Source: Hyperoodon ampullatus (taxonomy: Eukaryota; Chordata; Mammalia; Artiodactyla; Ziphiidae). From it: DNA of 64,000 nucleotides. Both the position numbers and the translations under genes were made by a program. Positions 22,961 to 35,152 of the stretch are shown here, one piece after another. Location of the stretch: NCBI GenBank assembly GCA_949752795.1, contig OX457056.1:175918428-175982427 (forward strand), written 5' to 3'. A model generated the notes under the pieces. It was not told where the DNA came from and made no database searches. It saw only the letters and a program-made list of their open reading frames with translations. The first letter of the stretch is position 1; every line of letters starts with the position of its first letter.

Positions 22961-25264
22961 GATCAAAGACTTGTAGGATGTGCCAAACATCATAAAGGAA
23001 TTCGGCCCAGAGCCACTCCTTCCAGAAGCCACACTCTTAATCACCATGTTAATGTAGTGCTGATAAACTTTCTCTACAAACTGACCCAGTTTTCACTGTT
23101 CCAGCCTTAAATGGGTGAAGGCAGTTGGATTCACGATGCTGAAGAACAGCCACCTAGGCTGGGATCCGGGTTTGGCTTGATGACTTGATTCCATGTGTGC
23201 AGACAACTTGGGAGAGGCTTCACTGAGCTGGGCAAGTTTGGCCAAAGGGAGGCTGGACAAGTGTCTTAGAAACTGCATAAAGTTCATGGCCACAACCATC
23301 CCATCGCTGCTTCCTTGGCGCTCACACCAACCACCAGAGGAAGATGAAGATCCTCTTTCCCTTCAAGCACCGAGAATTATCCTCAACACAAGAAATATTT
23401 GCTTGTCCTTCAGAGAGGAGTCAGGATTGGGAGAAAGATCATATACTGGACCATGGTCAGCTGACTGGGCCAAGAGAAGGTGGTCAAGGACATACTCACA
23501 CTGTGGAGATCTAAATGGCCTCCTTTCTGTTGGTTTTATTCCAACTCCAAGCCTGTCTTAGATGCCACTTGTGAGCATCAATTTAGAGCAACAGTTCCAA
23601 GAGAAAGGCCACAGAGACCAGGATGCCCAAGAGCTTGGATTCCAAGGGAACACAGCAAGCTGACTCAACCGCTTCAAGTCTCTTCCTCCACCATACCTTC
23701 ACACGGTACCATGACAGAGTCTTGGGGGACCAGAGTCTAAGTTATTAATTGAATGTGGTACTTTGTCATCCATGTAATCTTCTTCAGGCACTTCATGGGA
23801 AGAAGTGATCATGGCTCCAGCAGGTCTGGTCAAGGCTTTTGCACACGGAACCCTGGACCCTACCAAGTACACCATGCCATAAAACATATCCTACCATCTA
23901 CTTATACTCGAAGCAACAAACAAAGCCCCTCACCAACTCCATCCTAGGATGTTATTCCAACATTAAAGACCTGAGAAGCAGGGAAATGGCATGACTTGGC
24001 CCCAAGAGAGCAATGTTGATGTCCTTCCCTAATGGTACTGGGGATGCACTACAGGTGACAAGGATACTATTCTCATGCCTGCAGGAGACTCTTGACACTT
24101 GATACCTCCTAAAATCCCATAGGACATGACTAGCATTCAACTAGATCAAGTGTTTCAAAACAGCTTTTGTTTACCCATTAAATGAACCAGGTGGTCACCG
24201 TCTAATTCCTAATAGGTAAAATGTGCCAGCCTCATCAAGGCTAGTTTGGGAAGAATATAATCTGCAAGTAGAATTTCCCTGACATGAATCACCTCTTCCT
24301 CTGTACTCCCACAGCACCATAGACCAATCTCTATAGCAGCTTATCTCACAACTCTGTGATTATTCATCTGCAGGTCTGCTCCCCGGTCCAGCCTGGGGCC
24401 AACCACCAGCAGGGCAGAAGCTCCATCCTATGCTGCTCTGTATCCCTGGTGCCACACAGTCTATGGCCCATCATCAGAGCTTTACAAATGGTTAGCAAAT
24501 GTTTAGTGAAGCACCACCCCAGCCATTTTTTCAGTTTTCTTCCATAGCCAGACACTAAGTGCTGGAAAATAAAACTGCAGCATTGTCTCCTGGTATCAAC
24601 CCAAATAAGTCAGATACATGCCTTCAAAATGGATGCCTCATCTATAAATGTCTTTCAATCATTTTTTTAAATCCATGTATTTTTTTCCAGACATAGAAGT
24701 CCTCCCATTTACACAGAAAAACGCAGAACTACCCTTTATTCCTCCTGAACAACTTCAAAGTAAAGAACAAAATACAGCCATAGTCCTAGAATTCTGAACC
24801 TTATAACGGATGGTCTACCCCCTCCAGAATCCTCAGGACCCCTTCGCTTTGGATGATATTCTCCTCTTGGCCACCATCTTTCCAGACTGAGAGAGAGATT
24901 TTGCCTTTCTGTGAGAGGGCCCCTTCTCCTTGACCATTATAGATGTCCTCCCAAGTGGGCCTTTTTCATACTTTCTGAAAGTTCTGTAACTGAAACCATT
25001 CACTACTCTCCAACCATGGATTCTGAGCTGGCAGATATAATTGGCAAGGTTGGCAGAGAAGTGAAAAACCAAACAGGCCGTAAGAGTCAACTCCCTCAAG
25101 TCTGACAAGAGGAAAGCCAAAGTCAGAGAGAGGAGACGAGACTAATCGCCCTGTCTCCCTCCAGCTTGTTCAGGGCACACCATGTTTTCTTTCATTTAAA
25201 CAAAGGCCCTTCTCCCATTCTGCCAAGGGCTCCGAAGACTTTCCTGGGATCTGGCCCAGGGCAT
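22961..25264. other. Unique sequence
   Basis: A long stretch with no repeat I can name and no supported gene. Overlapping frames on both strands (23093-23740, 24356-24555, 24833-25120) resemble nothing I recognise. Confidence 0.4.
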
Positions 25265-25440
25265 GGCCCCGCCACTCAGTAGGTAGGGAGCGACTTCTGC
25301 CAAGTCACTTAACTGCCCAATCTCCAGTTCCTCATGTGTAAAATTGGGATAATATTTCTCCACTGACATCTCAGGTCCCTAGCGATAAATATTAATGTCC
25401 GTAGAGGGCTTTGAGATCCCGCGGTGAAGGATGCAGCAGG
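25265..25440 (+). repeat. MIR SINE
   Basis: 'gccaagtcacttaactgccc', 'gttcctcatgtgtaaaattg' and 'agagggctttgagatcc' follow MIR order. Confidence 0.6.
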
Positions 25441-26600
25441 GTGTTATTTTTATGACGTTGCAGCTTCCATAAAGCATCAAATTCAATGAGAAAGAGGAGA
25501 GAGGGGGCACTGGGCTGGAACTAAGACTAACACAGGCAGATGCTGGTGGAGCTTCCCCTACTGCTAATGCATCCCGACAGTCACCTGCAAGTCTGCTGCT
25601 ATTCCAGTCCCGGAGCTTTCATTTTTACTGGTGACCTCGTTCACTGCTTCCCCATCCCTGCCTCTGGCAAGCATAGGAATCCCTATTTAGCATCCTATTA
25701 ATATGGAACTTCATAACCCTGATATGGATCTGTGTATTCCCAACATCAGGGGGCCTGCCCGGCAGTCTGCTGGCATCAATATGCTCCTCAGCAGGGAATC
25801 TGTGCTCGAGGCTCTGGAGTGGGCCAGCCTTCCAGAGCTGGCCAGACGCCCACATCCCACCTGCCCAAGCAGCACCTCCCCACCCTCCTTCCCCTCCCAG
25901 CAGAGGCTTTCCAGGCCCCCAGGCACCAAAACGGAATGAAGACTGCTGTGCAGAGAACTCTGTGACCAGAAAAGTAGCTGATTTTATTTGGGGATAAAAA
26001 CGTAGAAGAGGAATCCAATAAGGACAAAGAACAGGGAAGATAATTCAATGGTCATAAGAAAGGATGGAAGGGGGTTGTTACAGTGTGATGCCCTGGCTGC
26101 ATAGCAGGTCAGTGATCATTCATTCTTGGTGTGTCCACAAGGTCTCTGGAGACTTGGTTGAGGAAAAAGGACTACGGGGCCTGCTGCAGTGGAGGGTCAG
26201 GGGTAGTGAGTCCAGGGGTAGTTGCAGTAGTTCATTGTGTGGGATGTGGACCACAGACCAAGAGGGAAAGAGTCCAGAACAGGAGGGGATGGGAGTAACT
26301 CTTCCCTCATCTCCCTGATGTGGGTGGGGAAACCAGAGCTGTCCCAAGAGTTGGCAAACCAGGACTGTCAGATCTGGTTAGAGCTGTCAGTGAGCAGAGG
26401 GTGGAAGCCAAAGTTTGGAGAAGATGCCATGGAACTAGACTCTGCCAAAAATGTGATCAAAAGCCCACTCAAGATGCTCATATACATACACACAAGGCAG
26501 CTGTCCTTCCTGACATGACCCTCTGCTGCCCCTTGTCCTCTTGTAACAACTCTTCTTCAAAATCCCCTCTGCACCTTCCTTTTTCAGATTCCATCTCTAT
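25441..26600. other. Unique sequence
   Basis: GC-moderate unique sequence. Six overlapping frames at 25625-26048 reflect a local lack of stops in GC-rich DNA and not a gene. Confidence 0.4.
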
Positions 26601-26604
26601 AAAC

Positions 26605-26978
26605 CCCTGTCCCAGGGCTTCCCTGGTGGCACAGTGCTTAAGAATCCGCATGCCAATGCAGGGGACACGGGTTCAAGCCCCGGTCCGGGAAGATCCCACG
26701 TGCGGCAGAGCAACTAAGCCCGTGTACCACAACTACTAAGCCTGTGCTCTACAGCCTGCGAACCACAACTACTGAGCCCACGTGCCACAACTACTGAAGC
26801 CCGCACACCTAGAGCCCGTGCTCCACAATGAGAGAAGCCATCGCAATGAGAAGCCCACGCACCGCAACGAAGAGTAGCCCCCACTCGCCACAACTAGAGA
26901 AAGCCTGCACACAGCAACGAAGACCCAATGCAGCCAAAAATAAATAAATTAAAAACAAACAAAAAAACAACCCTGTCC
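26605..26978 (+). mobile_element. CHR SINE, long form
   Basis: The body runs 26615-26970, from 'gggcttccctggtggcacag' to 'caatgcagccaaaaataaat' and an A-rich tail. The target-site duplication 'ccctgtcc' is at 26605-26612 and 26971-26978. The B box is intact ('gggttcaagccccgg'). Confidence 0.9.
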
Positions 26979-27692
26979 TTTCTGGATTTTTAAGTGCCAA
27001 CATGTACATCTTGCTAACTATGAAATGACTGCTCATCCTGCCTTATGAAAACTGCCCCTCATGGTCCTCACATACAATCCAGGTTAGTGGATGTTGGGCT
27101 TCAAAAAATAAGGAAAATAAAGATGATCATCTAGAACATAAAAGCTGAGAGACTTGGTCCTAACACATCATTAACAAAGTTGTGCATCAAGCCCTTTAAA
27201 GAATGGATTCAGGAACACCTTACAACCTGTTAAGGAGGAATGGTTATTCCTCACTTGTCTTGTTTCCATGGGGGAAGCTGTCATTTAAAGACTATCAGCC
27301 TCCCTCTACCCCTTGCCTCCTTTCTTTCCAGGGCAGGAGAAGAGACTTAACTTGACTGGCAAATTTGGAAGAAGGAACCCAACCTGTGTAGTTCAACCCC
27401 TTCTGGGTCCTCTCATGAGGTCCTGCCTTACCTGCATCTGCTCTCCCAGGTAGGACTCTTGGTCTGCCAGTGTCTGGGTGGTCAATTTAACTCTGGGGTG
27501 CAGACTTTAGAAAGACTCTCCCCCACAGAGTGACGGCATGTCCTTTGTTCAAGCTTTTATCTGCCAATAGCACCGACCATTTGATCTTCAGCTAATTGTC
27601 CCCCATGCCTACCCAACTCAGGTGGAGAAGTGATCCCCAAACCCCAATGCAACTCAGCTTCTTCTCTGCTTTGCCATGCACTCAGTGTGGCT
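26979..27692. other. Unique sequence
   Basis: No gene or recognisable repeat. Confidence 0.4.
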
Positions 27693-28644
27693 AAGAAAAG
27701 GGGTGCATTCATGAAAAGATGCTCAATGTCGCTAATTATTAGAGAAATGTGAATCAAAACTACAACGAGGTACCACCTCACACCAGTTGGAATGGCCATC
27801 ATTAAAAGTCTACAAATAATAAATGCTGGAGAGGGTGTGGAGAAAAGAGAATCCTCTTACACCGTTGGTGGGAATGTATACTGGTGCAGCCACTATGGAA
27901 AACAGTATGGAGTTTCCTCAAAAAAACTAAAAATAGAGTTGCCGTATGATCCAGCAATCCCACTTCTGGACATATATCTGGAATAAACTACAATTCAAAA
28001 AGATACATTCACCCCTATGTTCATAGGAGCACTATTTACAATAACCAAGACATAGAAACAACCTAAATGTCCATCGATGGAGGAATGGATAAAGAAGATG
28101 TGGCACATATATACAGTGGAATACTACTCAGCCACAAAAAGAATGAAATAATGCCATTTGCAGCAACATGGATGGACCTAGAGATTATCATACTAAGTGG
28201 AGTAAGTCAGACAAAGACAAATACCATATGATATCACCTATATGTGGAATCTAAACTATGACACAAATGAACTAATCTACAAAACAAAAACAAACTCACA
28301 GACATAGAGAACAGACTTGTGGTTGCCAAGGGGGAGGGGTGGATTGGGAGTTTGGGATTAGCAGATGCAAACTATTAGATACAGAATGGATAAACAGCAA
28401 GTTCCTACTGTATAGCACAGGGAACTATATTCAGTGTCCTGGGATGAAACATAATGGAAAAGAATATGAAAAGGAATATATATACAAGAATATATATATA
28501 TGAATATATATAAGAATATATATACAAAGAATATATATAAGAATATATATATGTGTATAACTGAATCACTTTGCTGTACAGCAGAAATTAACACATTATA
28601 AATCAACTATACTTCACCAAAAAAAGAAAGAAAAAGGGTGTGTT
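27693..28644 (+). mobile_element. L1 3' fragment (cetartiodactyl type)
   Basis: It contains the ORF2 C-terminus (27720-28200) with frameshifts and stops: 'catcattaaaagtctacaaa', 'gctggagagggtgtggagaa', 'gtggaatactactcagccac'. The 3' UTR follows ('ctgtatagcacagggaacta'), with the terminus 'actatacttcaccaaaaaaa'. A diverged target-site duplication of about 17 bp flanks it: 'aagaaaaggggtgcatt' (27693-27709) and 'aagaaaaagggtgtgtt' (28628-28644). Confidence 0.9.
28468..28552. repeat. AT-rich minisatellite inside the L1 3' UTR
   Basis: The unit 'gaatatatata(ta)' with 'caa' or 'ta' spacers repeats five times or more. It has expanded within the L1 3' UTR at the place where the copy at 31700-31730 has only one short AT run. 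Confidence 0.8.
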
Positions 28645-30960
28645 TAATAGAATCCAACCCTTGCTTCTGTTGGACTGCTCATAGGCCAGTTCAGTGCTAC
28701 AGTTTGTCCCTGCTGAGAACAGCCCTCAGTCTGAGAGCTACAGCCTCCATGGGCTTTACCTCCCTAACTCTCAAGAAGGCACCACAAGGTCTGAGCAAAT
28801 TCCCTTTCCTAGGACACTGAGATCTGAGGGGGTTATGAAGCCAGTAAGAGAAAAGGACAAAAGCCAACATCAATCTTACATGTCCATTCACACATCTGTT
28901 GATTCATCATGCATTTACTGAGAAACCACTTGCTGTGCCCTCTGCAAGACCAAGTCCAGGTGGGAATGAGCACCCTCCATCCCTTCTCAGAAGCTCTGGA
29001 GGAACTTTCCTGTGGGATAGTAGATACCTACCAACCCTAGGAATCAGAAATCCGATTTCCAATGCAAATGGGTTTCAGCCTCTGGTTTCCACAAAATCTC
29101 AAACTACAACTTCACCTCTCTTTGCCTTGGTCTCCACTGAGCCCCTCCCTCTCAGGGGTCCTCCAAGACTCGTGACTGATAGAGCCACAGGGGGAAGGAT
29201 GATTGAAGTTGAGCCCTGAGCTCAGGGCAAATCAGATGGAAGGATGTCTAGAAAACAAGCGGAGGGAAAATCGCCTTCCACAAACTCTTGCCAAGTGAGT
29301 AAAATAGCCATTTATTTTTCGGGGGTGGTAGGGATGGTGATTGGTTGTTTGCAACAACAACAACAAAAAAACTAATATTTAAAAATGTATTTCAGATGAA
29401 AGAGAGTTTTAAAAGTAGAATTATGACCCTCTAAAAAAGAGCTGACACAAATCTCTATTAGCATAATGGCACCACAATGCTATCAAAACCCTGTTCATGC
29501 AGCCCTCTGTCCATCTCTGAATACCAGATAAAGGGAGCAAGAATATCATTCAGGGGTCTGTTCCTCCATCAGGGAGAGGACAGTTTGTATATGGGGAGCA
29601 CCCATTAGTGTTAATGGGAGCCACAGATGTAAATCCCCAGGCACTGGAAGGGGAAATGGTTCCCTGGGATTTTCCGCCAATAACCCATCCAGTGTGACAG
29701 GTACTTAGGGACCAGAAAGTCTTCCTCATCAGCCCAGCCCCACTCTGGGAGTGATTTGCAACTTCACCCCAAGTATGAGAGATTGAAATAGTCTTTCTTT
29801 GCTGTAACATCTACAGCCTCCCATGTTTTTTGCCTTTAGATATTGTGCCACTGAAGCCTAGTCTGAGACAAATGCCATTTTAATTTGTTTTAGGCGGTGA
29901 AGGCCAATACACATTTCAGTGGAGAAAGTTATGTGTTTTAGTTGCTTTATGAAGACATAGCATATGCCCTGACACAGTTAAATGATTAACAGATTACTTC
30001 AAATGCCTTTGGCATAGACTATCTATACATTCATTAGCCAGAACCATTTGTCTTCTTGATAAAACTAAAATTACTTATATAGCAGGTTTACTTTCCATGA
30101 TTAATAAATGATAAAAATCTAAATTATCCATCTGAAATGTCTCTTTTTGGCCATTAATCTCACATTTATCAGCTTCTATAACACATATTAGTAATACAAA
30201 AATTCAATTTTCCAAGTATTTTAATTTGCTAAGAGAAACAAAACACGTTCAATGCAAAGAAGGATCTCAATGACTAGGAAATTCTATAATGATTCCGAAA
30301 CAGTCAGGGAGTGAAAAGACAGAGTTAGCTTTAAATATGCTTTATGAAAACAGATAAACAAAATCTGGGATGTAGACAGGCCTCAAAATGTTCCCAAAGC
30401 AATCCCTCGCTCAAACTTCTTTCCAGTAGCAAGCCATCAGAATGAATGGAGAGTTTAGTATCATTTTGTCTGTGCTCAAAAGGACAAAATGAAGAGCACG
30501 CTCAGAAACAGAGCTGGGCGTGGAACGATCTAGAATCCACTAAAGGTCAAAATGCAAGCATCGCATGTGTCCGAGAAAGTGAGCTTCCAGAACAGGTTTA
30601 GCTCAAGGGGAAGCCTTGGGAATTGGATCCTTCTGTCAGCTTTTTTAAATGTTTAAGACCGTCTGTCCTCCAATTAAACTGATCAAGGGAGTCCAGGATG
30701 GTTTGTTAGCAACTCTGCTCAGGAGAACACTCATTAAAAGGCCCGAGGCTGATTCCGGACCTCCATCTCAGGCACTCACTTCTGCTGTCAGCGACTGATT
30801 TCTCTGAATTCCAACTGCCAGGGTAACGGTGGAGGCTGAGCCATGCCACCCCCGCTGCCAGAAAAGGAGGAGGGAGACATCTGCCACTGTCCTGAGTCAC
30901 CTGTTACTCACCTTGGTGACTCACTCTCTGAGAGGCCTGAACAGAATGGCTCCTGAAAGG
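28645..30960. other. Unique sequence
   Basis: No gene or transposon is recognised. 29870-30350 is AT-rich and repeat-free with TAAT/ATTA-type words. Two AP-1-type sites (TGAGTCA at 30893-30899, TGACTCA at 30917-30923) lie near the right edge. Confidence 0.4.
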
Positions 30961-30966
30961 ACGCGC

Positions 30967-31002
<36 letters not shown>
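30961..31002. repeat. (CG)n/(GT)n microsatellite
   Basis: 'acgcgcgcg' passes directly into about 17 GT repeats. A CG start to a GT tract is mutable and a Z-DNA-prone sequence type. Confidence 0.95.
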
Positions 31003-31003
<1 letters not shown>

Positions 31004-31132
31004 CACTCACCTATGTTTACAGACAGGCCCTGGGCCCTCGTGGGGGTCTGACACTCTGCTAGGCATAGGGCATGTGGTGCTGGGGAAAAAAACCTCTGTC
31101 TTACCCTTCAGGAAGCCACAGTTAAATGAGGT

Positions 31133-31360
31133 AAAAAGACTAATAGGGCTTCCCTGGTGGCGCAGTGGTTGAGAGTCCGCCTACCAATGCAGGGGACACG
31201 GGTTCATGTCCCGGTCCGGGAAGATCCCACATGCCGCGGAGCGGCTGGGTCCGTGAGCCATGGCCGCTGAGCCTGCGCGTCCGGAGCCTGTGCTCCACAA
31301 TGGGAGAGGCCCCAGAAGTGAGAGGCCTGTGTACCAAAAAAAAAAAAAAAAAGACTAATA
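31133..31360 (+). mobile_element. CHR SINE, short form
   Basis: The body runs 31146-31347, from 'gggcttccctggtggcgcag' to 'gtgtacc' and a pure A tail. A perfect 13-bp target-site duplication 'aaaaagactaata' is at 31133-31145 and 31348-31360. Confidence 0.97.
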
Positions 31361-31844
31361 AAGAGGGGACTGCACTGCCATTTGCAGCCACCTGGATGAC
31401 CTAGAGATGATCATATTAAGTGAATTAAGCCAGACAGAGAAGGACAAACACCATATATCGCTTCTATGTGGAATCTAAAAAAATGATACAAAGGAACTTA
31501 TTTACAAACAGAAATAGACTCACAGACATAGAAAACAAACTGTGGTTACCAAAGGGGAAAGGCAGGGAGGGATAAATTAGGGATTGGGCATAAACAGATA
31601 TACACTACTATATATAAAATAGATAAACAACATGGACCTACTGTATAGCACAGGGAACTATAGTCAATATCCTGTAATAACCTAGAATGGAAAAGAACCT
31701 GAAAAATAATATATATATACATATATATTTACACATAACTGCATCATTTTGCTGTACATCTGAAACACTGTAAATCAAGTATACTTCAATAAAATATATA
31801 TATAGAGAACAATAAAAAAAAGTTCAAAAAAAGAGGGGATTGCA
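31360..31844 (+). mobile_element. L1 3' fragment (cetartiodactyl type), 5'-truncated
   Basis: About 455 bp covering the last part of ORF2 and the 3' UTR: 'agacagagaaggacaaacac', 'ctgtatagcacagggaacta' and 'aagtatacttcaataaaata'. Target-site duplication 'aaagaggggactgca' (31360-31374) and 'aaagaggggattgca' (31830-31844), one mismatch. It abuts the duplication of the preceding SINE by a single shared base. Confidence 0.92.
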
Positions 31845-32734
31845 GTACAAAGTGATAAATGCTGGGGAAGGAATGACTATGGTTCTTATGGACATGTGAC
31901 TCAGGTTTTAAGAAAGGAGGAGGGAAGACGCAGTACACGCCTTCTGGAAGAGGTGACTGACAAAGCTAAGTTAACAGAAGGTGGGAAGATTGTTCCAGTC
32001 AGAGGGAACGGGATGTGCAAAAGTCCAGAGGTGTGAGAGAACCCTCTTTTACTTAGCCCTTCACTTTTTCACCCATCCTTCACAGAGCATCTGCTATACA
32101 CTAGGTGCTACCCTAGGCAGTCGGGTCACAGTGGGGGGTGACCAACAGGGCCCTGCCTTCAAGCGGCTTCGGGAAATTGGGAATTAATTCTGTGCGACTG
32201 GCGCGCAGTGTGTGGGAGGGGCGGGGGAGGGGAGAATGAGGGCTGAGAGCAGAAGCTGGGGCAGTACGCATGGCTTAATCCGTGTCACATTTAGGATGTG
32301 GATGTTATACCCAGCGCCACTGTGTCTGTGTATATGTGCCCATATGCATGTGTATCGCGGGATGAGTGTGGTACCAGAACAGGACACACACACCTGGCCT
32401 GAACTGAAGTCAAAGGGAAAGGTACGTAGTCACAGCCTTAAGTGAGCAGTGCATCCTACCCTGAAGGGGACACTAGTACTGCCCCCTACACACCCAACTT
32501 TCTCTCACACCACTCAGTACCCCCAATCCTCTGTTTCATCACAGCACTCTCCTCACGGCCCTTCATGTACCATCACGGTACCTCATCCTGCGCTCCAGCC
32601 TTCTCCCATGCTGGATCCACCAGGACCACCTTCCACAATGGGGCTGGAGTGAAATGAGCAGCACAGAGGTAGAGTCAGACCTGCCTTCTGACCTCAGCCC
32701 TGCTCCTGGGCAAGGTGCTTGGTGGTGATAGTCA
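31845..32734. other. Unique sequence with an L2-like block
   Basis: 'gcatctgctatacactaggt' to 'cagggccctgccttcaagc' (about 32085-32165) resembles the L2 3' block. The remainder shows no recognised feature. Confidence 0.4.
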
Positions 32735-32995
32735 TAACTGTACCTGGGGTCTATTGAGCATTTAATACATGCCAGGAACTTGCCATGCATTAACTCCACT
32801 AACCCATTCAAACTTCACAGTAATGCTACCTAGGTCGGTACTTTTAAGACCTCCATTGTACAAAAAGGAAAACTAAGGCAAAGAAAGATTCAGTGTCTTG
32901 CCTGTGGTCACACAGCTAGTAAAATGGTAGTGCCTAGAGCCAATCCCAGGAACTTCGGCTCCAGAGTGTATACTTTTAACCACACTAGACTACCT
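32735..32995 (-). repeat. MIR SINE, near full length
   Basis: 'gtctattgagcatttaatac', 'attgtacaaaaaggaaaact' and 'ggtcacacagctagtaaaat' give antisense MIR order. It ends at 'taaccacactagac'. Confidence 0.8.
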
Positions 32996-32999
32996 CTCT

Positions 33000-33160
33000 T
33001 GGGTGCCTTGATTTCCTCAACTTCAAGGTGGATCTAGTAATACTGATGTTCAGTGGGGATTAAATGAGTAATTTCAGTGCCCAGCACAGCACACACTCAA
33101 TGCCCAGCACAGCACACACTCAATGCCCAGTGCAGTACACACTCAAAAAATATTGATTTC
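33000..33160 (+). repeat. MIR SINE 3' part carrying a 23-bp triplication
   Basis: 'ccttgatttcctcaacttca', 'ggggattaaatgagtaattt' and the end block 'cagtgcccagcacagcacac' match MIR. The end block is present three times (33078-33146). Confidence 0.65.
33078..33146 (+). repeat. Tandem repeat, 23 bp x 3
   Basis: Units start at 33078, 33101 and 33124. The first two are identical; the third differs at three positions ('cagtgcagtacac' for 'cagcacagcacac'). Each begins 'tgcccag' and ends 'acactcaa'. Confidence 0.97.
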
Positions 33161-33973
33161 CTCTATTTCAATCCCCCTTGTTTCCAGAGGCCAGGTCAAA
33201 TCTGTGCTTTTTCATGAAGTCTTTCCCAGACATTGAGTCTATATTGACCTGCTCTTTCTTTGAAATCTCCTTCAGCTTAGCATGTCTGCCACTAATGTTG
33301 GCACTGGTCATACTGTTATGTATTGTTATTGAATTATTTCAAGATTTCTTGGTTTTTCCAACATCGTACATTTCTTGGGTCAGTAATCAGGTCTTATCTT
33401 CCCCAAGGAGCCTGGGCATTGCTAAGTGCATGGGTTTTCAGAGTGGGCTGGCAGAATAAAGAATAAGTAAATACTACAGGCATCCACATGTGGAATAAAT
33501 ACTCATTGGAAAAGAAATCAAATAATTTATAAATTAGTTGAGATAAGGGTTTTTGTACAGATCTCCATCCATCCTACAGATTCCAAGGAACTTAAATTTC
33601 AAGTTATGTTCTAATCGTTTATTTAAATTCTCTTGCTTCCTTAAGTATCTATTTTCTTCTACTGTCCAAAGGCAAAAATCCCCAGGTCAACACAGGGAAA
33701 GAGGGGCTAATTGCTCAACAAATTTGAATGTGGGTATTCATTTTTCACTCTCTAAAGCATGAGATGCCCTCCTACATTCAAGTCAATGACTTTCACTTAG
33801 AAGGAAGCAAACACATTAATAAAATACATAAACACTCTCTAATGGCAATAAATCTTAAGAATAATTGACCTCATCTAATCAAAGTTTACAAGTGGCTTTA
33901 GATCCCAAGCCTTATAAACTCTAAACTAGAGGCAAGGCTGGGTGGCTGAGCGGAAAGAAAAATGCATCGGGAG
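33161..33973. other. Unique sequence
   Basis: No gene or clear repeat. The 93-codon frame at 33178-33459 is hydrophobic, with no start, splice or family support. Confidence 0.4.
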
Positions 33974-34217
33974 TCTAGTTTGGTTTTTTTTTTTTTGTTT
34001 TTTTTTTTTTGCGGTACGCGGGCCTCTCACTGCTGTGGTCTCTCCCGTTGCGGAGCACAGGCTCCGGACGTGCAGGCTCAGCGGCCACGGCTCACGAGCC
34101 CAGCCGCTCCGCGGCACGTGGGATCCTCCCGGACCAGAGCACGAACCCGCGTCCCCTGCATCAGCAAGCGGGCTCTCAACCACTGCGCCACCAGGGAAGC
34201 CCTTCTAGTTTGGTTTT
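33974..34217 (-). mobile_element. CHR SINE, short form, minus strand
   Basis: T-rich tail to 34010, body to 34202 ('ccaccagggaagccc'). A perfect 14-bp target-site duplication 'tctagtttggtttt' is at 33974-33987 and 34204-34217. The body is CpG-rich ('gcggtacgcgggcc'), which suggests a young copy. Confidence 0.97.
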
Positions 34218-34274
34218 GAGTGGTGGTTCCACAACTTTCTACCTGTGTGACTTCCCTGAGTGCCAGTTTGCCAT

Positions 34275-34508
34275 CTGCATCAGGGTTTGTTTGGGTTTTT
34301 TTGCGGTACACAGGCCTCTCACTGTTGTGGCCTCTCCCATTGCGAAGCACAGGCTCCGGACACGCAGGCTCAGCAGCCATGGCTCACGGGCCCAGCCACT
34401 CCGCGGCACGTGGGATCTTCCCGGACCGGGGCATGAACCCTCGTCCCCTGCATTGGCAGGCGGACTCTCAACCACTGCGCCACCAGGGAAGCCCTGCATC
34501 AGGGTTTT
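34275..34508 (-). mobile_element. CHR SINE, short form, minus strand
   Basis: The body runs 34289-34494. Target-site duplication 'tgcatcagggttt' at 34276-34288 and 34495-34507. It has a short T tail and the same orientation as the SINE 75 bp upstream. Confidence 0.96.
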
Positions 34509-35152
34509 AGATGGAAAAAACCTGTCACCTTGAAAGCATGCCACGCGTATACGGTATTACAGTCATAAAAAGGGCCAGGAACCAATCCAAAGTGTAGGGA
34601 TTAGAAATATGAGTCATACTAAGTACAAATGATTGTGAGGGATGTAGCCCGGAACTCTTCACTGAGTGTACTTCTGGGGGTGGTTAGCAAGGTAGAACCC
34701 CCCCCCCCCGACACATGGGAGGAAGTCAGAACCCAAATGACGCGTGGAAAGGTTTTCCCATGCATATACGCCACACAGAACTATATCCGAATGCAGGATG
34801 CACTTCAGAACAACAAACTTTTTCAGAAGTGCTACACCTTAGTCACAATGGCAAACATATTCAGCAAATGGTCTGTACAATGCAGTAAAGAACCTCTTTG
34901 TTTTATCTGCTGGAGCGCTTTGTGGATCAGGAAGTGAGATATTAGAGTGAAAAGATCACACACAGATCTTACTCTGTCTTCTGTCGAGACCACTGGTCTA
35001 TGGAAAACAAAGCAAAACAGAGAGTACTTAGATTCCAGAAACCACAGAATTCGAGACAGAGAAAAGGGGCAGCTCCTCTCCACTCCTCTGCTGGGACAGC
35101 AGAATCATTTCTTAAGTGCTAGACCCTAACCCTTTGTTAGCCCAGCCCAGTG
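34509..35152. other. Unique sequence with a C12 run
   Basis: A homopolymer of 12 C lies at 34698-34709. The rest holds no recognised feature. Confidence 0.5.

Noticed and set aside
25625..26048. Cluster of six overlapping frames
   Set aside because: Frames on both strands in all registers reflect few stop codons in GC-rich DNA. No domain or splice-site arrangement supports a gene.
33926..34544. Overlapping long frames on both strands, up to 174 codons
   Set aside because: They lie wholly within two CHR SINEs, which lack stops in several frames because they are GC-rich. The same SINE-derived peptide recurs at 31.2, 35.7 and 59.8 kb.
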